17,471 bases of DNA from Chloroflexota bacterium (GTDB lineage: Bacteria > Chloroflexota > Dehalococcoidia > SM23-28-2 > RBG-16-64-32), in the NCBI GenBank assembly GCA_022563285.1, contig JADFNQ010000003.1, positions 1 to 17,471 on the forward strand. The letters run 5' to 3'. The notes under the pieces were generated by a model that did not search any database, had not been told where the DNA came from, and saw only the letters and a list, made by a program, of their open reading frames with translations. Both the position numbers and the translations under genes were made by a program. Of this stretch, positions 1 through 7,270 are shown in pieces (position 1 is the stretch's first letter; each line of letters starts with the position of its first letter).

Positions 1-153
1 GCACGCGTAGCGAGATCCGCTGTGAACCGGCCCGATACGGGAAGCTCCCATCGTTCCTCATAATCGGATCGTCCTATTAGCGGTGGCTGTTGAGGAGGGC
101 AGGTGGTGACACCGGCTCCAGCGCGGCACGACGTCGGGCCGTAGCCCGCTTCG

Positions 154-828
154 CTAATCTCCGGGCCTCCACCCCAGCTTGTGCCGCAGCATGGCGTAGA
201 GACTGATCAGGTGCACCAGCCTGGTTGACGGCCGACCCACGATCTTACCCTTGCGCAACGCCTCCAGGAAATCTTCCGGCCCCTCGAACTCCGGCATCTC
301 GACGTAAGCGCGGCCCAGCTCCCAGGGCGAGTGGGCGTCGCTACCTGCGGAGGCGGCCAGGCCAAGCTCCCGGGCCAACCGCCGGGCCTTTTCGTTGATG
401 CCAGGGAAGAGTACGCGGGCGTTCAGCACCTCCATGAACCCAATCTGGGGCAGGAAGCGCACTATCTCGTCATGCCGTAGCGCGAGGCCCAGCCGGTCGT
501 AGGGGTGGGGCACCCCGACTAGCCCGCCCATGGCCCGCACCCTTTCGATCGTCTCCTCCGGCGAAAGCCCTGGCCGCACCTCCTCCCTGAGGAACAGCCC
601 GATGACCTGGCCTGCAGATGTTTCGATCTCCTCCCCTACGATGACCCGGAAGTCCGCCAGTTCCTGCACGGCCAGCGCCCCCCGGATCGTCTTGTGGTCG
701 GTAACTGCCGCGCAGGTGATCCCCTTGCGCTGACACGCCTCCACGAAGCGCCGTGGCGACAGGATGCTGTCGGGCGAGTAGTGGGTGTGTGTATGAAGGT
801 CCACCCGCAGAACCCGCTCCCCGTTCAT
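154..828 (-). CDS. PHP-domain metal-dependent phosphoesterase
   Basis: A 224-residue single-domain cytoplasmic protein of the PHP (polymerase and histidinol phosphatase) family, which hydrolyses phosphoesters with two or three metal ions. The metal-ligand motifs all appear in order: H12-T-H14 in DLHTHTHYS, TDH at 43-45, GEE at 65-67, HPYDR at 108-112 and GSDAH at 162-166. Length and motif order fit the small PHP proteins related to 3',5'-nucleoside bisphosphate phosphatase, but the true substrate cannot be read from sequence. The start at 828 is chosen because GAGGTGA lies 8 nt upstream. A longer in-frame ATG at 879 has no ribosome binding site. It is co-directional with the membrane-protein gene upstream (188-nt gap), so co-transcription is possible. 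A weak 5-bp stem (135-148) follows the stop without a T-tract. Confidence 0.9.
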   Translation of the reverse strand: MNGERVLRVDLHTHTHYSPDSILSPRRFVEACQRKGITCAAVTDHKTIRGALAVQELADFRVIVGEEIETSAGQVIGLFLREEVRPGLSPEETIERVRAMGGLVGVPHPYDRLGLALRHDEIVRFLPQIGFMEVLNARVLFPGINEKARRLARELGLAASAGSDAHSPWELGRAYVEMPEFEGPEDFLEALRKGKIVGRPSTRLVHLISLYAMLRHKLGWRPGD

Positions 829-936
829 TTCCTGGGTCACCTCTCGTACCTTTATCCGTGGGCATGCTCCACCGGCCATGATAGCAGGGCAGGCAAACGG
901 CCAAGTACACCGCCGCTACCCTCGGACCAGAGGGGT

Positions 937-963
937 TTCGCCAGCGTAGTCACTCTTGGCGAA
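937..963. repeat. 7-bp inverted repeat between two minus-strand genes
   Basis: TTCGCCA (937-943) and TGGCGAA (957-963) form a perfect inverted repeat around a 13-nt loop. It lies between the end of the membrane-protein gene (1017) and the start of the PHP gene (828), both on the minus strand. It could be a weak terminator for the first or an operator for the second. No T-run follows on the minus strand, so an intrinsic terminator is not well supported. Confidence 0.35.
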
Positions 964-1016
964 TCGAGAGTCGCGGGAATTGGAGTGGTGTTCTGGCAGT
1001 GCCGTCAAAGTATCCG

Positions 1017-2339
1017 CTAGGGCTCGCTGCGCAGGCCGCCCGCTACCTTGGGCTCGTCAGCGGCTGGAAGCTCGTTCCACACTTCCCGTAGCTTCACCAG
1101 GTAGGCCGCAAGAATGAATCCCGCCCCGATGATGTTGGTGGGGTTCTCGACTCCCGATATAGCTCTCCCCTCCGGTACGAAGAAGTCGACGATCTGCGAG
1201 ATGATCAGGAATCCGATGCCCGTCATCAGGAGTGGAAACGTGGCTCGAGATCGCATGAGCTCGCCCAAGAAGATGGCGACGACCGTGAGGCCTATAATCC
1301 CGTAGCCGAGGAGGATCAGGTCATCGAAGTTGTTGAGCAGGGGCACCGTCGTCCCGAGCCCGCCCTCAAGCGCATCGCCCACGACCTCATGGATCCCGAA
1401 GTAGTCGTCGATACCCAGCCATACCAGCCCCGCGCCGGAGATGATCCAGAAGAAGCTGCCCGGCGCATCCACCCTCTGGCCCGCCTGCGGCAGTCGCCAG
1501 AAACGAGTGTAGATGTAGTAGCCCGCCACCCCGGCCAACAGCAGCTGGGCGGCCTTCAGGGTCTGCATCGGCCCATACTCCCCAAACGCCTCATCCAGCA
1601 TCCCCGTCAGGCCACCGACGATGGCCGCGATGCTCATCGCCAGCACGTTCACTGCCAGTACGCCTCTAACCAGGTTCCGGTGCGGACGCAGGTTCTCTAT
1701 AGCGTCTCTTACCCACTCCGCCAGGTGATGCGGTCTGAAGGAGTGCCAGCGACTCTGGACCATCCGGACCGCGACTCCAGGGCCCGAACAGGCCAGCCAG
1801 CAGGTGAGCACCGCCAGGTGCTGCCGCCGGTACAGTCCGAACGGTAGCTTTCGCAGCGCCTCATCCAGCATCACAGCCAGTAGGGGGCGGTTCTTGCGCA
1901 GCGGCTCGGCCACGATGTAGGCGAAGGTACCCAGGCCGGGCACCGGTGATAGCAGAGCCACCCAGAGCGTGTGTATCTTGCGTGCCCCCCGGAGCTGCTC
2001 GTCGGCCTCCCGTCTAACCAGCGCCCTCACCTCTGACCTCAGCCGGAAGAACACTACCCAGCCGAACCGGGCAATGCTCCCGAAAGGGAAACGGAGAGGT
2101 ACGCTTATAGCGATGTGTGCGCCTAGATGCCCCAGTACAGCGAGGGTCTCCGGCGCCTCCAGGCTGCGCATCGCCTTTTCGCCTTCCTCCGGGTCGAGGT
2201 GGCCCTCCTCCACCAGCCGCTCCACTCCACTGCGAGCCCAGTCACGGGCCAGCCTGCGCGCGTCTCGCGTCTGGCGAAAAGCGGTCCCTAGTGCCCGAAT
2301 TAGAGCCGGTGGCCATAGAAGGCGCAGAGGCCTAAGCAC
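1017..2339 (-). CDS. Polytopic membrane protein of unknown function
   Basis: A 440-residue protein I do not recognise. The N-terminal 60 residues are charged and cytosolic-looking (Arg-rich, then an acidic stretch near 45-55). Hydrophobic segments follow at roughly 66-98, 122-147, 175-192, 222-249, 261-281, 295-314, 339-361, 368-388 and 403-421, giving about seven to nine possible membrane spans. Two distinctive patches may be functional. One is a Pro/Gly turn SPVPGLGTFAY followed by a basic stretch with LRKLPFGLYRRQHL. The other is a C-terminal half with acidic residues at membrane edges (GIDDYFGIHE, NNFDDL, QIVDFF). The start is GTG at 2339 and overlaps the stop of the upstream kinase-like gene by 8 nt, so the two are almost certainly translationally coupled. 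No clear ribosome binding site is visible, as expected for coupling. No transporter or enzyme motif is recognised. Confidence 0.8.
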   Translation of the reverse strand: MLRPLRLLWPPALIRALGTAFRQTRDARRLARDWARSGVERLVEEGHLDPEEGEKAMRSLEAPETLAVLGHLGAHIAISVPLRFPFGSIARFGWVVFFRLRSEVRALVRREADEQLRGARKIHTLWVALLSPVPGLGTFAYIVAEPLRKNRPLLAVMLDEALRKLPFGLYRRQHLAVLTCWLACSGPGVAVRMVQSRWHSFRPHHLAEWVRDAIENLRPHRNLVRGVLAVNVLAMSIAAIVGGLTGMLDEAFGEYGPMQTLKAAQLLLAGVAGYYIYTRFWRLPQAGQRVDAPGSFFWIISGAGLVWLGIDDYFGIHEVVGDALEGGLGTTVPLLNNFDDLILLGYGIIGLTVVAIFLGELMRSRATFPLLMTGIGFLIISQIVDFFVPEGRAISGVENPTNIIGAGFILAAYLVKLREVWNELPAADEPKVAGGLRSEP

Positions 2340-3129
2340 GACGCAGGGGCTTGAGTAAAAAGGAGCCGACCTTCAGGAACAGCTGTAGCAGCCTGCCCCA
2401 GATGCGCAGCTCAGACTTCTGCCACACCTCGGCGCAATCCTGGTACTCATCAGTGGCACTCTGGAGCTCTCGAAGGCCCTCGGGACCCAGGGCCGCTTCG
2501 ATCTCGTCTCGGTGCTTCTCGATATACTTGCGGGTCTTGGCGACGAACACGTCGTCGAACACCGGGATCAGACCCGCCTTGATGGCGTCGATCCATTGAC
2601 CGATCGGCATCATCGGGTTGACCACGCCTGATTCCAGGTCGATGATCTTGTAGCTTCCGTCCGGCGTCTCGATGAGGTTCCCGGTTGCTTTGGGGTTCCA
2701 GGGAAGGACCTGCCAGGTAGGCAGCCCTACCTCCTGAAAGAGAGGTGTGAGCTTCCGCAGGAACGCCCGGGCCCGCTTCTTGTCCTTGGGCACCTGCCCT
2801 TCGATAAGCTGGGTCACGAAAATGCAGCCCTTCTCATCGCAGCGGATATCGAGGGTTTTGGCCACGAGGTCGGTGCCGAACCAGAACTTTGTCATCAAGC
2901 TGGCAATGGTCCGGCGCGCTTTGGCCGCTTGCAGGGAGGGCTCGTTGCGAACGTAGGGGAAAGGAGCCTGGAACGCCAGCCAGTATAGGACCTTAACGAC
3001 GAGAGGAGGCCGATAGACCTTGGTTGCGGTGGCGTGCTCCCGGTCCAGAAGGACGCGGCTGGCCAGCCCGCCGGATACATCGGAGTGGGCTTCGTGGTCA
3101 TCCGGATCCCTCGTTTGATCTGGGAACAT
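2332..3129 (-). CDS. Kinase-fold protein with degenerate catalytic loop
   Basis: A 265-residue protein that reads as a compact protein-kinase/aminoglycoside-phosphotransferase-like fold. Visible landmarks are a beta-3-type lysine in TKVYRP (K37), an alpha-C-type glutamate in NEPSLQAAKARR (E63), a hinge-like VTQLIEGQ, a catalytic-loop-like WNPKATGN and a DFG-like IIDLESG (D164). In the loop the usual HxD is Pro-Trp-Asn (N145), so the catalytic base is missing, while the metal-binding Asn (N151) and Asp (D164) remain. The C-terminus WGRLLQLFLKVGSFLLKPLRRA-type segment is amphipathic and basic, suggesting membrane attachment. This fits its 8-nt overlap with the downstream membrane-protein gene. 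Start 3129 has GGGAGG 5 nt upstream. An ATG at 3162 also exists but lacks a ribosome binding site and overlaps a TATAAT box. Family assignment is inferred from pattern only. Confidence 0.7.
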   Translation of the reverse strand: MFPDQTRDPDDHEAHSDVSGGLASRVLLDREHATATKVYRPPLVVKVLYWLAFQAPFPYVRNEPSLQAAKARRTIASLMTKFWFGTDLVAKTLDIRCDEKGCIFVTQLIEGQVPKDKKRARAFLRKLTPLFQEVGLPTWQVLPWNPKATGNLIETPDGSYKIIDLESGVVNPMMPIGQWIDAIKAGLIPVFDDVFVAKTRKYIEKHRDEIEAALGPEGLRELQSATDEYQDCAEVWQKSELRIWGRLLQLFLKVGSFLLKPLRRA

Positions 3130-3160
3130 GCGGCCCTCCCGTTCGTGTCCTGGTTTCGAC

Positions 3161-3189
3161 ATTATACATCCGTGTCGGAGCTATGTCGC
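3161..3189 (-). promoter_or_regulatory. Sigma-70-like promoter of the kinase-like/membrane operon
   Basis: On the minus strand a consensus -10 TATAAT (3161-3166) lies 17 nt from GCGACA (3184-3189), which matches TTGACA at four of six positions. Transcription would begin near 3153-3155, about 25 nt before the ATG at 3129 that has its own GGGAGG. This supports the shorter start of the kinase-like protein. Confidence 0.55.
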
Positions 3190-3284
3190 TCGATTCTAGA
3201 AGTTCCATCAGCCGCACTGCGGGGGCTGGCCGGGGTGAGCAGCTTGACGCCCTCTTCCGGCAGAGGGATAATCCTCTTCGCCAT
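3162..3284 (-). CDS. Possible 40-residue small protein
   Basis: An open frame of 40 codons beginning ATG-GCG-AAG, encoding a peptide that starts MAKRIIPLPEEGVKLL. The first 25 codons have G or C in most third positions, like real genes here. The tail is less biased. Its TAA overlaps the alternative ATG (3160-3162) of the kinase-like gene as TAATG, an arrangement typical of coupling. Against it, no ribosome binding site precedes the ATG, the frame stays open upstream of it, and the last codons coincide with the promoter box at 3161-3166. It may be a leader peptide, an in-frame remnant of an older gene, or chance. Confidence 0.25.
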   Translation of the reverse strand: MAKRIIPLPEEGVKLLTPASPRSAADGTSRIERHSSDTDV

Positions 3285-3328
3285 CACCAGGCATCCATCC
3301 CGAGGCTGGGCGGGCTGTGAGCAGTCCT

Positions 3329-3379
3329 AGAGGGGATTTTCCTCTGCCGTGTCGCGGCATCCCGTTAACACCTGACGGG
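3329..3379. repeat. Two small hairpins upstream of ftsH
   Basis: AGAGG (3329-3333) pairs with CCTCT (3341-3345) around GGATTTT, and CCCGT (3361-3365) pairs with ACGGG (3375-3379) around a 9-nt loop. Both lie upstream of the ftsH promoter in the 388-nt divergent gap 3130-3517, whose remainder shows only the two promoters and the doubtful 40-codon ORF. They could be operators or the 3' ends of a short transcript. No function is assigned. Confidence 0.3.
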
Positions 3380-3429
3380 CGTCGTTGTCCCACGCTGAGT
3401 TGCAGGTGCGGCGTGATCTTCGTGGGCCG

Positions 3430-3458
3430 CTGACGATCGAGCAGGCACGTGTGATAAT
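3430..3458 (+). promoter_or_regulatory. Extended -10 promoter of ftsH
   Basis: CTGACG (3430-3435, four of six matches to TTGACA) is followed after exactly 17 nt by GATAAT (3453-3458), with an extended -10 TG at 3450-3451. The predicted start near 3465 leaves a leader of about 53 nt that contains the GGGAGG ribosome binding site 8 nt before the ATG at 3518. Confidence 0.55.
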
Positions 3459-3517
3459 GAGCGAGGCAGGGCCCATGGCCGTCGCTGATTGGAGGAGGCA
3501 ATAGGGAGGAAAGTGAG

Positions 3518-5416
3518 ATGGATGAGGAAAAGGAAGTAAAGCCTCGCCGCGGGCTACCGTGGTGGCTGGTCATTGGCTTTGCTGCCGGCGCTCTGCTGCT
3601 GTTCATTCCCCTTGTCTCCGGCGGGGACGGAGAGGAGACGGAAGACGTTTCTCTGCCGGCATTTGCCAAGGCGGTGGAGGAAGCCGGGGCGGCCGACCGC
3701 ATCGTCGTCAAGGGAGATAAGCTCACCCTGGAGCGGCAGGATGGAACTGAGATCGAGACCCGGAAAGAAGTGGGTATCAGCGCCATCGAGACGCTCCAGC
3801 GTCTGGGGGTCTCCCGCTCGGCCCTGCAGAGAGTCGAGATCGAAGTCGAGAAGGAGGGCGGGGGCCTCGGCTCCATTCTCGCGGTGGCCCTTACTATTCT
3901 TCCCCTTCTCTTCATTGTTGGCATAGGCTTCTTAATCTTCCGGCAGTTCCGCGGCTCCAGCGGGGGCGGTATATTCGGCTTCGGCAAGAGCAAGCCCCGG
4001 GTGACTGGGGTCGATGGTCAGCGCCCCAACGTCACGTTTGCCGACGTCGCCGGCGTGGAGACGGCCAAGCTTGAGCTGCAAGAGGTCGTCGAGTTCCTGA
4101 AGTCTCCCGAGAAATTCACGCGCCTGGGCGCCCATGTCCCAAAAGGGGCGCTCTTGGTGGGGCCGCCGGGCACGGGCAAGACACTGCTCGCCAGGGCGGT
4201 CGCCGGGGAGGCCGAGGTGCCGTTCTTCAGCATCTCCGCCTCGGAGTTCGTGGAGATGTTCGTCGGCACGGGCGCCTCGCGGGTGCGCGACCTATTCGCG
4301 AAAGCGAAGGCGGCGGCGCCCGCCATCATCTTCATCGATGAGATCGACGCCGTGGGCCGGCGCCGTGGCGTCGGCCTAGGCGGCGGCAACGACGAGCGGG
4401 AACAGACGCTGAACCAGATCCTGGTGGAGATGGACGGGTTTGAGACCGGCACCAACGTCATCGTCATCGCAGCCACCAACCGCGCCGACGTGCTGGATGC
4501 CGCACTACTGCGGCCTGGACGCTTCGACCGCAGGATAGAGGTGGACCGCCCCGACGCCGAGGGCCGTGAGGCGATCCTTCGGGTGCACGCGCAGGGTAAG
4601 CCGTTGGCCCCAGAGGTCAAGCTGGCGGACATCGCCAAGCTCACCTCCGGCTTCACCGGCGCCGACCTGGAGAGCCTGATGAACGAGTCGGCGATCCTCG
4701 CCGCACGCAAGGGGGTTCCCGCGATCGGTCCCACCGAGCTGAACGAGGCGTTCGAGCGGATAGTGGCCGGGCCGGAGCGGAGCAAGAAGCTCCTCAGCCC
4801 GGAGGAGCGCCGCGTGGTCGCCTATCACGAGGCGGGCCATGCCACCGCCATGGAATCGATGCCCAACGCCGATCCGGTCCATAAGATCAGCATTGTGTCC
4901 CGCGGCCCAGCCCTGGGTTACACGATGCCGCTGCCGGAGCGGGACAGGGTGCTCCGCTCAAAGGAGGCGATGGAGGACGAGATCGCCGGCCTCATGGGGG
5001 GCCGCGTCGCCGAGGAGCTATTGCATTGCAGCGTGACCACGGGCGCCGCTAACGACCTGGAACGGGCGACGGCGCTGGCGCGGGCCATGGTCACCCAGTA
5101 CGGGATGAGCGATGAGATGGGCCTGCGCATCTTCGGCAACGGCGAGCAGTCAATCCCCGGCTGGCCACAGCAGCAGCGGGAGTACGCCGAAGGCACGGCC
5201 CTCAGGATCGACACCGAGATAAACGGCATCCTGGACCGCGCCCATACCAGAACGAAGACAATCCTCAAGGAACGCTGGGGAACGGTCTCTCGGATGGCCA
5301 CAGCCTTGCTGGAACAAGAGACGCTGGAACGGCCGGAGATAGAGAAGCTGCTCGCCGAGACCGACGAAGGGACCGAGGTCTACTGCGAAGATGGGGAGGC
5401 GACTGCGGACGCATAG
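3518..5416 (+). CDS. ftsH: ATP-dependent zinc metalloprotease FtsH
   Basis: A 632-residue membrane-anchored AAA+ protease that unfolds and degrades membrane and short-lived cytosolic proteins as a hexamer. One transmembrane helix spans about 14-33 and a second about 116-141, with an extracytoplasmic domain of about 80 residues between them. A Gly-rich linker then leads into the AAA module: Walker A GPPGTGKT (215-222), pore loop MFVG, Walker B IIFIDEID (D274-E275), and a second region of homology TNRADVLDAALLRPGRFDRR with the arginine finger. The M41 peptidase has zinc ligands H437 and H441 in HEAGH with catalytic E438, and the third ligand D513 in GAANDLERAT. Length is normal for the family and nothing essential is missing. 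The gene stands alone on the plus strand between minus-strand genes, with its own promoter and ribosome binding site (GGGAGG). Confidence 0.97.
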   Translation: MDEEKEVKPRRGLPWWLVIGFAAGALLLFIPLVSGGDGEETEDVSLPAFAKAVEEAGAADRIVVKGDKLTLERQDGTEIETRKEVGISAIETLQRLGVSRSALQRVEIEVEKEGGGLGSILAVALTILPLLFIVGIGFLIFRQFRGSSGGGIFGFGKSKPRVTGVDGQRPNVTFADVAGVETAKLELQEVVEFLKSPEKFTRLGAHVPKGALLVGPPGTGKTLLARAVAGEAEVPFFSISASEFVEMFVGTGASRVRDLFAKAKAAAPAIIFIDEIDAVGRRRGVGLGGGNDEREQTLNQILVEMDGFETGTNVIVIAATNRADVLDAALLRPGRFDRRIEVDRPDAEGREAILRVHAQGKPLAPEVKLADIAKLTSGFTGADLESLMNESAILAARKGVPAIGPTELNEAFERIVAGPERSKKLLSPEERRVVAYHEAGHATAMESMPNADPVHKISIVSRGPALGYTMPLPERDRVLRSKEAMEDEIAGLMGGRVAEELLHCSVTTGAANDLERATALARAMVTQYGMSDEMGLRIFGNGEQSIPGWPQQQREYAEGTALRIDTEINGILDRAHTRTKTILKERWGTVSRMATALLEQETLERPEIEKLLAETDEGTEVYCEDGEATADA

Positions 5417-5427
5417 CCTTCGGCTAT
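5413..5427 (+). terminator. Terminator-like hairpin at the end of ftsH
   Basis: ATAGCC (5413-5418), loop TTC, GGCTAT (5422-5427) form a perfect 6-bp hairpin that includes the ftsH stop codon (5414-5416). Only scattered T residues follow (CTATG), so termination strength is uncertain. Confidence 0.4.
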
Positions 5428-5442
5428 CTATGACTCCAGCGG

Positions 5443-5604
5443 CTAGCCCCGCATCTTCGCCTCCAGCGCGTCCACCGGCGAGTACACGACGCAGCCCACC
5501 TGGTCGTCCCGCCTCAATATCCAATTCGTGATCGCCAGGATCTCGCAGCCGGCGATGCCGGCGACGCAGCCGCTGCGCGCACGCTCACGACGCCAGCACG
5601 CTTC
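5443..5604 (-). pseudogene. Remnant or frameshifted small gene after the receiver gene
   Basis: An open minus-strand frame of 53 codons with no ATG, GTG or TTG near its 5' end, so it cannot be translated as it stands. It nevertheless looks coding. From about codon 12 to the TAG at 5443-5445 nearly every codon ends in G or C, and the peptide (CEILAITNWILRRDDQ then VGCVVYSPVDALEAK) is well composed. The receiver gene's TGA overlaps a GTG as GTGA (5585-5588 region), a usual operon junction. That GTG opens a different frame which stops after about 24 codons. A single-base frameshift in the GC-rich repeat near 5540-5560 would join the two. I do not recognise the product. Confidence 0.4.
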
Positions 5605-5995
5605 TCAGCACCGACGGTAGCTGCTCCTCCAGGCTGTCCTTGGCGACGCTGAAGTGACCGCCGTAATGCTGGACAGCCTGGCGGTATTCCGGGGTATCAT
5701 TCGAGAGGAGCACCGCGACCTTGAGGTCCGGCAACCGCGTCGCCAGGCGCTTCAGCTCCGCCAGCCTGTCGCTCGTTACCATCTCCACGTCCAGGAGGAG
5801 GAGGTCAATGTTTGAACCCGTGACCTGGGTAATCACTTCGGAGATCGTGGAGGCTTCGCCACTGACATCACAGCGGCCCAGGCGGGCTAGGACGCGGCGT
5901 ACTGTCTCTCTGAAGTGGGCGTTCTTGTCCGCTACCAGCACCTGAATGCGCTGGCTGCGGGGTGGCTGCTTCATTTGGAGGCTGAGGTCTTTCAT
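5585..5995 (-). CDS. Stand-alone response-regulator receiver protein
   Basis: A 136-residue protein consisting of a 16-residue leader and one CheY-like receiver domain with no output domain. The phosphoacceptor is D69 in LLLLDVEM. The switch Ser is S98 in LLSND and the conserved Lys is K119 in SVAKDS. The acidic pair usually written DD is D23-K24 (VLVADKNA), so one magnesium-binding acid is replaced. No effector is attached, so output must come through a partner protein or by competing for phosphate. The gene is divergent from the HTH-histidine kinase with 132 nt between their starts, suggesting shared regulation. No ribosome binding site is obvious before either ATG (5995 or the in-frame ATG seven codons later), so the exact start is uncertain. 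Confidence 0.85.
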   Translation of the reverse strand: MKDLSLQMKQPPRSQRIQVLVADKNAHFRETVRRVLARLGRCDVSGEASTISEVITQVTGSNIDLLLLDVEMVTSDRLAELKRLATRLPDLKVAVLLSNDTPEYRQAVQHYGGHFSVAKDSLEEQLPSVLRSVLAS

Positions 5996-6044
5996 GACTA
6001 TGATGCTGGCTGCATTACTACCTTGTAGGATGTAGCAGCGGTTT

Positions 6045-6059
6045 GTCTGTCGGGCAGAC
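6045..6059. promoter_or_regulatory. Inverted repeat GTCTG-N5-CAGAC in the divergent gap
   Basis: GTCTG (6045-6049), TCGGG, CAGAC (6055-6059) form a perfect inverted repeat between the receiver gene and the HTH-kinase promoter, centred about 50 bp upstream of the TATAAT at 6106. The position suits an operator. A closely similar string occurs on the minus strand inside 7967-7987. Confidence 0.35.
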
Positions 6060-6102
6060 TAAGGATGGTAGGTGCGGTTTTGCCCGACGCCGCCTGGGCC
6101 CA

Positions 6103-6111
6103 TGCTATAAT
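6103..6111 (+). promoter_or_regulatory. Extended -10 promoter of the HTH-kinase/regulator operon
   Basis: TGCTATAAT (6103-6111) is a perfect extended -10 element. No good -35 is present at 16-18 nt, which extended -10 promoters tolerate. The predicted start near 6118 lies about 10 nt before the ATG at 6128. This rules out the in-frame ATG at 6065 as the kinase start under this promoter. Confidence 0.6.
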
Positions 6112-6127
6112 CGGTCTGCCAGGGAGG

Positions 6128-7270
6128 ATGAGCTTGGCGTTGGATACCACCTCAGAAGCCGCTGATGTCTTGGCACCCGCCCTGCGGGTGGTGGGTAACA
6201 AGCACCGCATTGAGATACTGCATGTCCTGAGCAGTGGCGCCTCTAGTGTCAGCCGCATCGCCGAAGAGATAGGGCTATCGCGGCGGGCAGTCGGCAGACA
6301 CCTGACGGTTCTTCAGGACTACGGCCTGGTGAAGCCGGAGCCCGGTTCGGGCAACGGCCGGGTGTACGCTCTCGACCGAGAGAAGGCGGCGGTGTTGAAC
6401 GCATCCTTCGTCTCCTTGATGGGCCGCGCGGGCGGTGTCGATAGGCACGCCCCAGCCGAACTCGCCGTTGCCCCTGAGGAGACTCTCCCCCTGGCACTGC
6501 CTCAGACCCCAGAGCTCTGCCTGCGCTGCCAGAACGCCTCTTTCGTGCAGGGGGTCATCGACGAGCTGGACCAGTCGTTGATCAGGGCGCGGCGGTACCA
6601 GGCTCGGTTGAGGCAGATGTCGTCGCAGGTACTCAACGCCCAGGAGGAGGAGCGAAAACGGATCGCGCGGGAGTTGCACGATGACACGGCGCAGGCGCTG
6701 ACATCGGTGCTGGTGCGGCTCCGCCTCCTTCAGCGTTCGGCGAAGGACGATCAGTCGCGGGCGACGTTGACTGAGCTGCGGGAGCTCACGGGAGCGACGC
6801 TTGAGGGGGTGCGGAGGATGGCGATCGACCTCCGGCCTCCCATACTCGACGACCTGGGGCTGGAGGCCGCCCTTCAAGCCCACGTAGAGGACTTCTCCCA
6901 TCGCTGGCCGGTCAAGGCGACGTTCACCAGCGGACGCCTGGGCCGCCTCCCTCCAGAGGTGGAGCTGGTGCTCTACCGCATCGTCCAGGAGGCGCTGTCC
7001 AACGTGGCCAAGCACGCCAGCGCGTCTCGGGTGGAGGCCCGGCTGACCCGCAGCGGGAGAACGCTGCGGATGCTGATTGAGGATGACGGATGCGGATTCG
7101 ATGTGGAGGCCACCAGAGGCTCGCGTGAGACGGGTCTGGGCCTGTTCGGGATGGAGGAGAGGCTGGCCCTCATCGGTGGGAGTCTCCACGTGGAGTCCGC
7201 ACCGGGAATGGGCACGCGCATATCGGCGGAGGTGCCTCTGCCACGGGGCCGCCGGCGGAGGCTGCCGTGA
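6128..7270 (+). CDS. Histidine kinase with N-terminal winged-helix DNA-binding domain
   Basis: A 380-residue protein with no transmembrane segment. Residues about 17-90 form an ArsR/MarR-like winged helix: NKHRIEILHVLSSG, then SRIAEEIGLSRRAVGRHLTVL as the helix-turn-helix, then the wing PGSGNGRVYAL. A Cys pair (C131, C134 in CLRCQN) and a coiled-coil-like stretch lead to a HisKA_3 domain with phospho-acceptor H184 in ARELHDDTAQAL. A NarL-family HATPase follows (N292 in EALSNVAKHA, EDDGCGFD, GLGLFGMEERL). It should phosphorylate the regulator encoded next, whose GTG overlaps its TGA by 4 nt. Start choice is unusual: AGGGAGG touches the ATG at 6128 with no spacing, while an in-frame TTG at 6134 has the ideal 6-nt spacing. 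A fusion of a DNA-binding domain to the kinase itself is uncommon. Function inferred, domains clear. Confidence 0.9.
   Translation: MSLALDTTSEAADVLAPALRVVGNKHRIEILHVLSSGASSVSRIAEEIGLSRRAVGRHLTVLQDYGLVKPEPGSGNGRVYALDREKAAVLNASFVSLMGRAGGVDRHAPAELAVAPEETLPLALPQTPELCLRCQNASFVQGVIDELDQSLIRARRYQARLRQMSSQVLNAQEEERKRIARELHDDTAQALTSVLVRLRLLQRSAKDDQSRATLTELRELTGATLEGVRRMAIDLRPPILDDLGLEAALQAHVEDFSHRWPVKATFTSGRLGRLPPEVELVLYRIVQEALSNVAKHASASRVEARLTRSGRTLRMLIEDDGCGFDVEATRGSRETGLGLFGMEERLALIGGSLHVESAPGMGTRISAEVPLPRGRRRRLP

Noticed and set aside
1..61. Possible start of a minus-strand gene running off the left edge (ATG at 61 or 51).
   Set aside because: Only about 20 codons are visible, no good ribosome binding site precedes either ATG, and codon bias is weak.
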